Shown: positions 46,397-55,133 of the stretch, one piece after another
How the letters are laid out: the number at the start of each line of letters is the position of its first letter
Numbering within the stretch: the first letter of the stretch is position 1
DNA from: Microvirga makkahensis
Lineage (GTDB): Bacteria; Pseudomonadota; Alphaproteobacteria; Rhizobiales; Beijerinckiaceae
NCBI RefSeq assembly: GCF_009830105.1
Contig: NZ_WURB01000023.1
Span: 1-64,000 of the forward strand
Length of the DNA stretch: 64,000 bases
Reading direction: 5' to 3'
Notes under the pieces: generated by a model
What the model was told of the DNA's origin: nothing
Seen by the model: only the letters and a program-made list of their open reading frames with translations
Databases searched by the model: none
Position numbers and translations under genes: made by a program

Positions 46397-46939
46397 GTGA
46401 GCAAGCGCGCGATCATCGTCGTCGACCTTCAGAAAGATTACCTCGCCACCGGCACCTTCGCCCTCGTCAGGATCGATGCGGCCGCTGCCAATGCGGCCAA
46501 GGTGATCGCGGCGGCCCGCTCCGCCGGAGACAAGGCCATCCATATCCGCCACGAGAACTCGGCCGATGCGCCGTTCTTCGTGTCCGGCACCGAGGGGGCC
46601 GAGATCATCCCGGCCGTCGCGCCCGCCGAGGGCGAGCTGGTGATCACCAAGAACTACCCCAATGCCTTCCGCGGGACCAGGCTGAAGCAGGCTCTGGACG
46701 CGGACGGCATCAAGGATGTCGTGGTCGTGAGCGCGATGAGCCACATGTGCATCGATGGGACAAGCCGCGCGGCTGCGGATCTTGGCTATGCGACGACCAT
46801 CGTCGAGGATGCGTGCGCCACGCGCGACGTGGAGTTCAACGGCAAGACGGTTCCGGCCGCGCAGGTCCATGCCGCCGATATGTCTGCCCTGGCATTCGCC
46901 TATGGCAAGGTCGTGGCGACGGGCGACCTGACGGCCTGA
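46397..46939 (+). CDS. Isochorismatase-family cysteine hydrolase
   Basis: 180 residues from GTG 46397. Catalytic triad of the family: Asp in IIVVDLQKDYL, Lys in VITKNYPNAFRGT, Cys in SAMSHMCIDGTSRAAADLGY with the following cis-peptide pattern. Members hydrolyse amides such as nicotinamide, N-carbamoylsarcosine or ureidoacrylate; the substrate here cannot be fixed from sequence. Typical partner of GlxA-type regulators, here decayed, and likely co-transcribed with the next gene (86 bp). Confidence 0.88.
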   Translation: MSKRAIIVVDLQKDYLATGTFALVRIDAAAANAAKVIAAARSAGDKAIHIRHENSADAPFFVSGTEGAEIIPAVAPAEGELVITKNYPNAFRGTRLKQALDADGIKDVVVVSAMSHMCIDGTSRAAADLGYATTIVEDACATRDVEFNGKTVPAAQVHAADMSALAFAYGKVVATGDLTA

Positions 46940-47025
46940 CTTCCCTCCTCGTCACGAATGGATTGCTCGCCGAACCCGGCCTTCCGGCCGGCACGGGTCC
47001 GCTTCGACCTGTAAGGATCCCCTTC

Positions 47026-47796
47026 ATGAAGATCACGCAAGTCCGGAACGCGACGCTCCGCATTGACTTCGGTGGCAAACGCTTCCTCGTCGACCCTTAT
47101 CTCGCGGTCAAGGGGGCCTATCCCGCGCTTCCGGGTACGGCCAGCGGTGACAGGCGCAATCCACTGGTCGAGCTGACCGTTCCGATGAGTGAGATCCTCG
47201 ATGTGGACGCGGTGATCGTCACCCACACCCACTTGGACCACTGGGACGAGGCGGCCAAGAACCTGATCCCCAAGGGCATGCTGGTCCTCGTACAGAACGA
47301 GATGGACGCAGCAGCCATTCAGGCCGCGGGGTTCAGCAACACCCGCATCCTTACCGACAACACGACGTTCGACGGCATCACCCTCATCAAGACACCCGGA
47401 CGGCACGGGTCCGACGAGGCTTATGCGGCTATCAGGGACCGATTGGGGGAGGTCTGCGGCGTCGTCTTCCGGCACCTCGATGAGAAAACGATCTATCTCG
47501 CCGGTGACACCATCTGGAACGGGTATGTCGAGGATAACCTGCGGACGCATAAGCCGGACGTGATCGTCCTGAACTGCGGTGACGCCCAGATCATTGGCCT
47601 TGGCTCTATCATCATGGGCAAGGAGGACGTCTACAAGGTCCATCGGGCCGCCCTCGGGGCAATCCTCGTCGCCAGTCACATGGAAGCCGTGAACCACGGC
47701 ATGCTGTCGCGAAGGGAACTGCGGGAATTCATTGCGGAGAAGGGCATGACGCCACGTGTGCTTGTGCCTGACGATGGCGAGGCGGTCTCTTTCTGA
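47026..47796 (+). CDS. Metallo-beta-lactamase-fold metal-dependent hydrolase
   Basis: 256 residues. UlaG/RomA-like MBL fold: ATLRIDFGGKRFLVDPYL, VDAVIVTHTHLDHWDEAAKN with the HxHxDH zinc motif, IYLAGDTIWN with the bridging Asp and VASHMEAVNHGMLSRRELREF at the end. Substrate unknown. Sits 86 bp after the cysteine hydrolase; the pair is often found together with a GlxA-type regulator in proteobacteria. Confidence 0.87.
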   Translation: MKITQVRNATLRIDFGGKRFLVDPYLAVKGAYPALPGTASGDRRNPLVELTVPMSEILDVDAVIVTHTHLDHWDEAAKNLIPKGMLVLVQNEMDAAAIQAAGFSNTRILTDNTTFDGITLIKTPGRHGSDEAYAAIRDRLGEVCGVVFRHLDEKTIYLAGDTIWNGYVEDNLRTHKPDVIVLNCGDAQIIGLGSIIMGKEDVYKVHRAALGAILVASHMEAVNHGMLSRRELREFIAEKGMTPRVLVPDDGEAVSF

Positions 47797-48089
47797 GGGA
47801 CTCCAAATTCTAACACTGAGGCGGCGTGGCCAGATGAGCGGCCAAGCCATAAGGGCAGCCATTGGCACATCTGCGAAGTGGATCGAATATCCGCTTGAGC
47901 GGAGAGTAGCAGACTTTCCCAAGGCACCTGCAATTTCCCCGATGATCCGAAGCTGACATTTCGCTCCAGGTTGCAGCATTGTTTTACAAGCCTTGTATTT
48001 GAGCTTTCGCCGCTTCTCTGAGCAGATACCATCGCCTTCCGAACTCCCCCAGTCATCGTCCTCTGAGGCCGTTATCTCCCGGGCGATAG
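47797..48089. other. Intergenic region upstream of the urt-ure cluster
   Basis: About 290 bp without a recognisable gene. NtrC enhancer sites would be expected here given the sigma-54 promoter at 48090; I do not see a convincing TGCAC-N7-GTGCA match by eye. Confidence 0.5.
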
Positions 48090-48106
48090 TGGCATGCTTC
48101 TTGCAT
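48090..48106 (+). promoter_or_regulatory. Sigma-54 (RpoN) promoter of the urea transport-urease cluster
   Basis: TGGCATGCTTCTTGCAT matches the -24/-12 consensus TGGCACG-N4-TTGCA with one difference: GG at 48091-48092 and GC at 48103-48104 are exactly 12 positions apart. Transcription would start near 48116, 40 nt before the urtA ATG. Urea uptake is a classical NtrC/RpoN target, which makes this an unusually safe promoter call. Confidence 0.82.
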
Positions 48107-48155
48107 AGTGGTTCCTCGCTGCACCTGAACCAGGGCAAGCAAGGGAGAAGGACCT

Positions 48156-49445
48156 ATGTCAATATTCGACATAACGCGCAGAAACCTGATGACGTTGGCA
48201 GCAGCGGCATTGGTTTCGAGCGCCACGGCGCAGGCCGCACGAGCAGAGGAAACGATCAAGGTAGGGGTTCTCCACTCATTGTCGGGCACGATGGCGATCA
48301 GCGAAACGACGCTCAAGGACGTCATGCTGATGCTCTTGGAGGAGCAGAACAAGAAAGGCGGACTGCTCGGCAAGAAGCTTGAGGCGGTCGTCGTCGATCC
48401 GGCGTCCAACTGGCCGCTCTTCGCCGAGAAGGCCCGCGAGCTCATCAGCCAGCACAAAGTTTCCGTCGTCTTCGGCGCCTGGACATCCGTCTCTCGCAAG
48501 TCGGTGCTGCCTGTCTTCAAGGAACTCAACAGCATTCTGTTCTATCCGGTCCAGTATGAGGGCGAGGAGAGTGAGCGGAACGTATTCTACACAGGCGCTG
48601 CCCCTAACCAGCAGGCCATTCCGGCTGTCGACTACCTGGCCAAGGAGGAGAAGGTCGAGCGCTGGGTTCTGGCTGGAACGGACTACGTCTATCCGCGCAC
48701 GACCAACAAAATCCTTGAGGCTTATCTGAAGTCCAAAGGCGTGAAGGCCGAGGACATCATGATCAGCTACACGCCGTTCGGACATTCCGACTGGCAGACC
48801 ATCGTCGCCGATATCAAGAAGTTCGGCTCGGCGGGCAAGAAGACGGCCGTCGTCTCCACGATCAACGGCGACGCCAACGTGCCGTTCTACAAGGAACTCG
48901 CCAACCAGGGCGTGAAAGCCACCGATATTCCGGTCGTCGCCTTCTCGGTCGGTGAAGAGGAACTCGCAGGCATCGACACGAAGCCCCTCGTTGGGCACCT
49001 CGCGGCCTGGAACTATTTCCAATCGGTCGAGACGCCCGAGAACAAGGCCTTCATCGAAAAATGGAAGGCTTTCACCAAGAATGAGAAGCGCGTCTCTAAC
49101 GATCCGATGGAAGCGCATGTGATCGGCTTCAACATGTGGGTGAAGGCCGTCGAGAAGGCCGGCACAACCGATCCCGACAAGGTGATCGATGCGATCGTCG
49201 GCATCAAGGTCCCGAACCTCACCGGCGGCGTTTCGGAGATGCTCCCGAACCACCACATCACCAAGCCGGTGCTGATCGGCGAGATCAAGGAAGACGGACA
49301 ATTCGATACCGTCTGGCAAACCGATGGACTTGTGGCGGGCGATGCCTGGTCGAAGCACCTCGAAGGCTCGAAAGACCTGATCGCCGATTGGCAGACCCTC
49401 AAGTGCGGCAACTACAACACCGTGACGAAGAAGTGCGGTTCCTGA
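48156..49445 (+). CDS. urtA: Urea ABC transporter, substrate-binding protein
   Basis: 429 residues. N-terminus MSIFDITRRNLMTLAAAAL carries a twin-arginine-like motif and a signal peptide cut near residue 30 (ARAEE). The periplasmic binding fold begins IKVGVLHSLSGTMAISE, with LLEEQNKKGGLLGKKLE, FGAWTSVSRKSVLPVF, FYPVQYEGEESERN and GAAPNQQAIPA, which distinguish UrtA and amide-binding proteins from branched-chain amino-acid binders. First gene after the RpoN promoter; captures urea for UrtBCDE. Confidence 0.95.
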   Translation: MSIFDITRRNLMTLAAAALVSSATAQAARAEETIKVGVLHSLSGTMAISETTLKDVMLMLLEEQNKKGGLLGKKLEAVVVDPASNWPLFAEKARELISQHKVSVVFGAWTSVSRKSVLPVFKELNSILFYPVQYEGEESERNVFYTGAAPNQQAIPAVDYLAKEEKVERWVLAGTDYVYPRTTNKILEAYLKSKGVKAEDIMISYTPFGHSDWQTIVADIKKFGSAGKKTAVVSTINGDANVPFYKELANQGVKATDIPVVAFSVGEEELAGIDTKPLVGHLAAWNYFQSVETPENKAFIEKWKAFTKNEKRVSNDPMEAHVIGFNMWVKAVEKAGTTDPDKVIDAIVGIKVPNLTGGVSEMLPNHHITKPVLIGEIKEDGQFDTVWQTDGLVAGDAWSKHLEGSKDLIADWQTLKCGNYNTVTKKCGS

Positions 49446-49457
49446 CCCTTTGAAGAT

Positions 49458-49479
49458 GAGGGCGGCGGTTGCCGCCCTC
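49458..49479 (+). terminator. Intra-operon hairpin between urtA and urtB
   Basis: Perfect 9-bp stem GAGGGCGGC / GCCGCCCTC closed by GGTT, no T-tract. Such hairpins after binding-protein genes stabilise the upstream mRNA or cause partial termination, so UrtA is made in excess over the membrane parts. It also argues that urtB starts downstream of it. Confidence 0.65.
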
Positions 49480-49506
49480 GCTGCCCCTCCTTTCAAAGTT
49501 CATTTC

Positions 49507-51099
49507 ATGTTTTGCTTGCGCAACGTCCTGCACGCATTCGTCCTTCTGCTCGGCATGGCCTCTGCTGCCCTGGCGGGACCATATGAGGAGGCGCTGCTCA
49601 AATTCACCAATGACAGCTATGCGGATACGGACGCCGCAATCGGTTCCGTCGCGCGCAGCGGCAATCCCCTGTCCCTGGATGTCATCGAGGCCCTGCGCGA
49701 TGAGCGGCTCCTCATTGGATCCGGGCAAGTCTTTATTCGTCGGACTTCCGGAGAGCTCATCAATGCGGCCACAGGTCAGGCATGGGGAAATCAGGTTGGC
49801 GAGATGAAGCCGGTTCGAGTCAACAACCGGGTGCGCCGCGCCATCGAGGCTGCACTCGGCGGCCTGACATTGCTCAGCTCCGATGCCGCAAGGCGACTGG
49901 AGGCTGCTCGCGCCGTATTCCGCTCACGGGATGAGGCAGCGCTGCCGACGCTGGAGAAAGCCATCGCACAGGAGAGCCTGCCCCATGTCAGGGATGCCCT
50001 GGAGAGCGCCCGCGCTGCCATTCTTCTGATCAGGCCGGATGCCCCGCCCATGCAGAAGCTCGCCTCCATCGAAACGCTGCGGATTCGAGGTGATCAGGAG
50101 GCGCTCGCCCTGCTGTCAAACCTTCCGTCAAACGCGCCGTCCGAAGTCGTGGCGGCTGCAGGAAAAGCGGCCGACGGCATCAGGACCCACCTCGCGTTCT
50201 GGGAGGCGTTCCAGAGCGTCTGGTACGGCATCTCCCTCGGCTCCGTCCTGCTTTTGGCGGCTATCGGTCTTGCCATCACCTTCGGCACGATGGGTGTCAT
50301 CAACATGGCCCACGGCGAGATGGTGATGCTGGGGGCCTATACCACGTTCATGGTGCAGGAACTCATCCGCACCTATGCGCCCGGTCTGTTCGAGGCATCG
50401 CTGCTGATCGCGCTGCCGCTCGCCTTTCTGGTTGCGGGCTTGGTCGGTGTTATCCTCGAGAGGACGGTGATCCGCTTTCTCTACGGACGTCCTCTGGAAA
50501 CGCTGCTCGCGACATGGGGGGTTTCCCTCATCTTGCAACAGGGTGTGCGCACGATCTTCGGCCCCACCAACCGGGAGGTCGGTACGCCGGCCTGGATGAG
50601 CGGAGCACTCGACATCGGGGCGATGAGCCTGACCTACAATCGCATCGCCATCGTGGTCTTCGCTTTCTCGGTCTTCGCAAGCCTTCTCCTCGTGCTGCGA
50701 TACACGTCGCTGGGGCTCTATGTGCGGGCCGTCACGCAGAACCGGCGTATGGCAGGCTCCATGGGTATCCGGACCAGCCGCATCGACGCGCTGGCCTTCG
50801 GGCTCGGATCAGGTGTGGCGGGCATTGCCGGCGTCGCGCTCTCCCAGATCGACAATGTCAGCCCCAACCTGGGGCAGGGCTATATCATCGACAGCTTCAT
50901 GGTGGTCGTGTTCGGCGGGGTCGGAAACCTGTGGGGCACGCTGGTGGGCGCGATGACGCTGGGCATCGCGAACAAGCTGCTTGAGCCCTATGCGGGCGCG
51001 GTCCTCGGCAAGATCGCGCTGCTTATCGCCATCATCGTCTTCATCCAAAGGCGTCCGCGCGGTCTGTTCGCGCTCAAAGGCAGGGCGGTCGAAGCATGA
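49507..51099 (+). CDS. urtB: Urea ABC transporter, permease UrtB
   Basis: 530 residues from ATG 49507 (ATG 49456 is open in frame but falls just before the hairpin). A cleavable signal (MFCLRNVLHAFVLLLGMASAALA) precedes a ~200-residue periplasmic helical domain with ALLKFTNDSYADTDAAIGS and LRDERLL; this N-terminal extension is the UrtB hallmark. The LivH-like permease follows, from SVWYGISLGSVLLLAAIGLA through FGTMGVINMAHGEMVMLGAY, RRMAGSMGIRTSRID and GQGYIIDSFMVVVFGGVGNLWGT (split). Overlaps urtC by 4 bp. Confidence 0.94.
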   Translation: MFCLRNVLHAFVLLLGMASAALAGPYEEALLKFTNDSYADTDAAIGSVARSGNPLSLDVIEALRDERLLIGSGQVFIRRTSGELINAATGQAWGNQVGEMKPVRVNNRVRRAIEAALGGLTLLSSDAARRLEAARAVFRSRDEAALPTLEKAIAQESLPHVRDALESARAAILLIRPDAPPMQKLASIETLRIRGDQEALALLSNLPSNAPSEVVAAAGKAADGIRTHLAFWEAFQSVWYGISLGSVLLLAAIGLAITFGTMGVINMAHGEMVMLGAYTTFMVQELIRTYAPGLFEASLLIALPLAFLVAGLVGVILERTVIRFLYGRPLETLLATWGVSLILQQGVRTIFGPTNREVGTPAWMSGALDIGAMSLTYNRIAIVVFAFSVFASLLLVLRYTSLGLYVRAVTQNRRMAGSMGIRTSRIDALAFGLGSGVAGIAGVALSQIDNVSPNLGQGYIIDSFMVVVFGGVGNLWGTLVGAMTLGIANKLLEPYAGAVLGKIALLIAIIVFIQRRPRGLFALKGRAVEA

Positions 51100-52232
51100 G
51101 AACTCAACCCCTGTTCGACCGGCAGACAACTCTCGTTCTGTCGCTCCTGACCATTGCGGCCATCCTGGTGCCGGCCATGAACGGACTGGTTCCGCGCGGA
51201 TCGGCGCTGCACCTTTCGGATCACCTCGTGCCGCTGCTCGGAAAGTATGTCTGCCTCGCCCTTCTGGCGCTCTCTGTCGATCTGATCTGGGGCTTCTGCG
51301 GCATTCTCTCTCTCGGACACGGGGCATTTTTCGCTCTGGGCGGCTATGCCATGGGCATGTATCTCATGCGGCAGATCGGGGCGCGAGGCGTCTATGCCGA
51401 TCCAGTTCTTCCCGACTTCATGGTGTTCCTGAACTGGAAGGAGCTGCCCTGGTTCTGGCATGGGTTCGAATGGTTCCCCTTTGCTGCGCTGATGGTGCTT
51501 CTGGTGCCCGGAGCGCTCGCCCTCGTCTTCGGCTGGTTTGCTTTCCGGTCGCGGGTCACGGGCGTGTATTTCTCCATCATCACTCAGGCCATGACCTTCG
51601 CACTGATGCTGGCCTTCTTCCGCAATGACATGGGATTGGGCGGCAATAACGGGCTGACCGACTTCAAGGAACTCCTCGGATTTCCAGTCCAGGCAGGCTC
51701 GACGCGGATCGTGCTGTTCGTGCTCTCGGTCCTCGCGCTTGCGTGCGGCTATCTTCTGTGCCGGTGGGCTGTGGGTTCAACGTTCGGCAAGGTGCTCGTG
51801 GCTGTACGCGATGCGGAGAGCCGCACGCGGTTTCTGGGATATCGGGTCGAGCACTACAAGCTTGCCGTATTTACCTTGTCCGCCATGCTGGCGGGTGTCG
51901 CCGGCGCGCTCTACGTGCCCCAAGTCGGCATCATCAACCCGAGCGAGTTCGCTCCAGCGAACTCCATTGAGGTGGTGATCTGGGTCGCGGTCGGCGGACG
52001 AGGAACGCTCGCGGGAGCCATTCTCGGCGCGCTGCTGGTCAATGCGGGCAAAACCTGGTTCACGGCTGCGCTGCCGGAATTCTGGCTGTTTGCCCTGGGC
52101 GGCCTCTTCGTCTTTGTCACGCTCTTCATGCCCCGGGGGATGATCGGTGCCGCCGGAGATCTCTGGGAGCGTTCCAGCCAAAGGCTGCGAGCAGGCCGCT
52201 CGCCCGAGCCAGCCACCCATGCGGCGGAGTGA
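51096..52232 (+). CDS. urtC: Urea ABC transporter, permease UrtC
   Basis: 378 residues, LivM-like inner-membrane permease with about nine hydrophobic helices. LLALSVDLIWGFCGILSLGHGAFFALGGYAMGMYLMRQIG (split) is typical, as are YFSIITQAMTFALMLAFFRNDMGLGGNNGLTDFKE and FLGYRVEHYKLAVFTLSAMLAGVAGALYVPQVGIINP. Forms the channel with UrtB. Four bases before urtD. Confidence 0.94.
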   Translation: MRTQPLFDRQTTLVLSLLTIAAILVPAMNGLVPRGSALHLSDHLVPLLGKYVCLALLALSVDLIWGFCGILSLGHGAFFALGGYAMGMYLMRQIGARGVYADPVLPDFMVFLNWKELPWFWHGFEWFPFAALMVLLVPGALALVFGWFAFRSRVTGVYFSIITQAMTFALMLAFFRNDMGLGGNNGLTDFKELLGFPVQAGSTRIVLFVLSVLALACGYLLCRWAVGSTFGKVLVAVRDAESRTRFLGYRVEHYKLAVFTLSAMLAGVAGALYVPQVGIINPSEFAPANSIEVVIWVAVGGRGTLAGAILGALLVNAGKTWFTAALPEFWLFALGGLFVFVTLFMPRGMIGAAGDLWERSSQRLRAGRSPEPATHAAE

Positions 52233-52235
52233 GCC

Positions 52236-52988
52236 ATGACCGTACCGGTTACGCCGACCCTGCTTTATCTCGACAACGTCACCGTCTCATTCGATGGCTT
52301 CCGCGCGTTGAACGCCCTGTCGCTTGCGATCGATCACGCGGAGATGCGCGCCATCATCGGCCCTAATGGCGCCGGCAAGACGACCATGATGGACGTGATC
52401 ACCGGGAAGACGCAGCCCAATGAGGGCACGGCTCTGTTCGAGGGTACCCACGATCTCACCGCTCTCGACGAGACGGCCATCGCGGAACTCGGCATCGGGC
52501 GCAAGTTTCAGACCCCGACCGTTTTCGAGCTGCACACGGTCGAGGACAACCTGCTCCTCGCGTTGAAGAACAAGCGCGGCCCCCTCGCGACCCTGCTCTC
52601 GCGCCGGACGAACCGGGAGCAGGAGAGAATCGACTCTCTCCTGGAGCGGGTTCGCCTCCCGGCTCAGCGTCATCGCAGGGCGGGTGAGCTGTCCCACGGA
52701 CAGAAGCAATGGCTCGAGATCGGGATGCTGCTGGCGCAGGAGCCCAAGCTCCTTCTGATCGATGAGCCTGCCGCCGGCATGACGGACCAGGAAACCGCCG
52801 ACACCGCAGACCTTCTTCGCGACATCGCCAAGTCCAAGGGAGTGATCGTGGTCGAGCACGACATGTCCTTCGTGCGCGCTCTCGGCGCCAAGGTCACGTG
52901 TCTGCACGAGGGATCCGTGCTGGCCGAGGGGTCGCTCGATGCGGTGAGTGCGAACGAGCGCGTGGTGGAGGTTTATCTGGGTCGATGA
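52236..52988 (+). CDS. urtD: Urea ABC transporter, ATPase UrtD
   Basis: 250 residues. Walker A IGPNGAGKTTMMDVITG, Q-loop region, LSHGQKQWLEIGMLL (signature variant of LSGGQ), Walker B LLLIDEPAAGMTDQE and the switch His VVEHDMSFV. YLDNVTVSFDGFRALN marks the LivG/UrtD group. Its TGA overlaps the urtE ATG. Confidence 0.95.
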   Translation: MTVPVTPTLLYLDNVTVSFDGFRALNALSLAIDHAEMRAIIGPNGAGKTTMMDVITGKTQPNEGTALFEGTHDLTALDETAIAELGIGRKFQTPTVFELHTVEDNLLLALKNKRGPLATLLSRRTNREQERIDSLLERVRLPAQRHRRAGELSHGQKQWLEIGMLLAQEPKLLLIDEPAAGMTDQETADTADLLRDIAKSKGVIVVEHDMSFVRALGAKVTCLHEGSVLAEGSLDAVSANERVVEVYLGR

Positions 52989-53686
52989 CGATGCTTGCGG
53001 TGGAAAACCTGTCTCTCCATTACGGCGCGGCCCAGGCCTTGCGCGGCGTTTCCGTCGCTGCAAACGTAGGAGAGGTTACATGCGTGCTCGGACGCAACGG
53101 CGTGGGCAAGACATCGCTGCTCCGGGCCATAGCAGGTCATCGGCCGATCTCCGGCGGCAGCATTCTCTACGAGGGGCAGAACATTGCACGGCTGAAGCCC
53201 TTCGAGCGCGCGGCACGAGGCATCGCCTATGTGCCCCAAGGACGGGAAATCTTTCCGCTCCTGACGGTGAAGGAGAACCTCGAGACGGGCTTCGCGCCCC
53301 TCAAACGCGGTTCACGACAGATCCCCGAGGAGGTGTTCGAGCTTTTCCCGGTGCTCAAGTCCATGCTGGGGCGGCGGGGCGGTGACCTGTCGGGCGGGCA
53401 GCAGCAGCAGCTCGCCATCGGACGGGCGCTGGTGATGCGCCCACGGCTCCTGGTGCTCGATGAACCGACCGAAGGCATTCAGCCATCGATCATCAAGGAC
53501 ATTGGCCGCGCCATCGCTTACCTGCGCGATCGCAAGGACATGGCGATCCTGCTCGTTGAGCAGTATTTCGACTTCGCTCGTGATCTGGCAGACCACTTCG
53601 TGGTCATGGAGCGCGGCGAGATCGTTCAGCATGGCGACCGTGCAGCGCTGGAGGGGGACGATGTTCGTCAACGCCTTGCCATTTGA
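52985..53686 (+). CDS. urtE: Urea ABC transporter, ATPase UrtE
   Basis: 233 residues from ATG 52985. LivF-like ATPase: LSLHYGAAQALRGVS, Walker A LGRNGVGKTSLLRAIAG, GIAYVPQGREIFPLLTVKENL, LSGGQQQQLAIGRAL, LVLDEPTEGIQPSII. Partner of UrtD. Its last 26 bp overlap the start of ureD, joining transporter and enzyme genes in one transcript. Confidence 0.95.
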   Translation: MTMLAVENLSLHYGAAQALRGVSVAANVGEVTCVLGRNGVGKTSLLRAIAGHRPISGGSILYEGQNIARLKPFERAARGIAYVPQGREIFPLLTVKENLETGFAPLKRGSRQIPEEVFELFPVLKSMLGRRGGDLSGGQQQQLAIGRALVMRPRLLVLDEPTEGIQPSIIKDIGRAIAYLRDRKDMAILLVEQYFDFARDLADHFVVMERGEIVQHGDRAALEGDDVRQRLAI

Positions 53687-54503
53687 CGGCGCTCCCGCGC
53701 TGCGCCAGCGGGCTGCTGGTCGTGTTTCGTTCGCTGCAGCCGCCCTCGACGGGCGGACCCGGCCGATGCGCATCGAGGAAAGCGGTTCCATGCGTATCCG
53801 CCTCCCGAAGGGAGAGGGTGCGGGGCTCGACGCGGTGCTCGTCAACACGGCAGGGGGAATCGCCTGTGGAGACCGGTTCTCAGTGGAGGTCGAGGCGCAG
53901 GCGGAAGCGTCCGTGACGGTTTCGACACCTGCTGCGGAGAAGGTTTACCGCTCGGACGGGCCGGTTTCCAATCTGTCGGTGAAGCTCACCGCAGGAGCGG
54001 GGGGGCGGCTCGAATGGCTTCCGCAGGAAACGATCCTGTTCGACAATGCAAGGCTCGACCGGAAGCTCGAGGCAGCCATGGCCGCGGATGCGAGCCTCAC
54101 CCTGCTCGAGGCGGTCGTCTTCGGGCGTGAGGCGAGGGCGGAGCACGTCGTTGACGGTCTGTTCATCGATCGCTGGCGCATCCGCCGCGGATCGCGCCTC
54201 GTCTACGCTGACACATTGTGGCTCGACGGGCCTATCGCCGATCTGCTGCGGAAGCCGAGTATCGGCAACGGCGCACGTGCCTTCGCCACCTTGATTCACG
54301 CGGCGCCGGATGCCGAGGCCCGACTGGAGTCGGTGCGCGAACAGCTATCCCCCGGGCATTGCTGCGACGCGGCGGCGAGCGCATGGAACGGCCTTCTCGC
54401 CGTGCGCTTTTGTGCTGTCACCATCGAGGCGCTGCGCGCTGCAATCTGCCCGTTTCTCGTCACCTTTCGCGCCGAGCCACTGCCTCGTGTCTGGCTCAGC
54501 TAG
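53661..54503 (+). CDS. ureD: Urease accessory protein UreD
   Basis: 280 residues from ATG 53661. UreD (UreH) binds apo-urease and with UreF and UreG loads nickel. RAAGRVSFAAAALDGRTR, LVNTAGGIACGDRFSVEVE, TPAAEKVYRS, LEWLPQETILFDNARLDR and RLVYADTLWLDG are conserved. Overlaps urtE by 26 bp and precedes ureAB by 9 bp. Confidence 0.93.
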   Translation: MFVNALPFDGAPALRQRAAGRVSFAAAALDGRTRPMRIEESGSMRIRLPKGEGAGLDAVLVNTAGGIACGDRFSVEVEAQAEASVTVSTPAAEKVYRSDGPVSNLSVKLTAGAGGRLEWLPQETILFDNARLDRKLEAAMAADASLTLLEAVVFGREARAEHVVDGLFIDRWRIRRGSRLVYADTLWLDGPIADLLRKPSIGNGARAFATLIHAAPDAEARLESVREQLSPGHCCDAAASAWNGLLAVRFCAVTIEALRAAICPFLVTFRAEPLPRVWLS

Positions 54504-54512
54504 GATTCCGGA

Positions 54513-55133
54513 ATGCAACTGACACCTCGTGAGAAAGACAAACTGCTGATCGCCATGGCTGCCATGGTGGCGCGCCGCCGTTTGGAGCGTGGCGTGAAGC
54601 TCAATCACCCGGAGGCAATCGCCCTCATCACCGATACGGTTGTGGAGGGGGCGCGCGACGGGCGCTCCGTTGCCGAGCTGATGGAAGCAGGGGCGCATGT
54701 TGTCACCGTCGATCAGGTAATGGAGGGCGTGGCCGAGATGATCCACGATGTCCAGGTGGAGGCCACATTTCCCGACGGTACCAAGCTCGTCACCGTGCAT
54801 CATCCGATCCGAGGCGCAGCCTCCCAGGATGTACCGGGTGAGGTCATGGCACAGGATGGCGAGATCGTCTTCAACGAGGGCGCGGAGCGGATTGTGCTGA
54901 CGATAGCGAATACAGGCGACCGTCCTATCCAAGTCGGAAGCCATTACCACTTCTTCGAGGCCAATCCGGCTCTGTCTTTCGAGCGCGAGAAGGCGCGCGG
55001 CATGCGTCTCGATATTGCGCCCGGCACGGCGGTGCGGTTCGAGCCCGGCTCCACGCGCGAGGTTGTTCTGGTGCCCTTGTCAGGCAAACGAGAGGTGTAC
55101 GGTTTCCGCCAGGGCGTGATGGGGGCACTCTGA
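54513..55133 (+). CDS. ureAB: Urease gamma-beta fusion subunit
   Basis: 206 residues. Residues 1-~100 are the gamma subunit ([60 protein letters not shown]); residues ~107-206 the beta subunit ([47 protein letters not shown]). In most bacteria these are separate genes of ~100 residues each; the fusion in gamma-beta order is known in a minority of groups. Its TGA overlaps the ureC ATG. Confidence 0.96.
   Translation: MQLTPREKDKLLIAMAAMVARRRLERGVKLNHPEAIALITDTVVEGARDGRSVAELMEAGAHVVTVDQVMEGVAEMIHDVQVEATFPDGTKLVTVHHPIRGAASQDVPGEVMAQDGEIVFNEGAERIVLTIANTGDRPIQVGSHYHFFEANPALSFEREKARGMRLDIAPGTAVRFEPGSTREVVLVPLSGKREVYGFRQGVMGAL

Noticed and set aside
47797..48089. NtrC enhancer half-sites near gcacatctgcgaagtgg
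   Set aside because: Spacing and symmetry do not fit TGCAC-N7-GTGCA; not strong enough to list.
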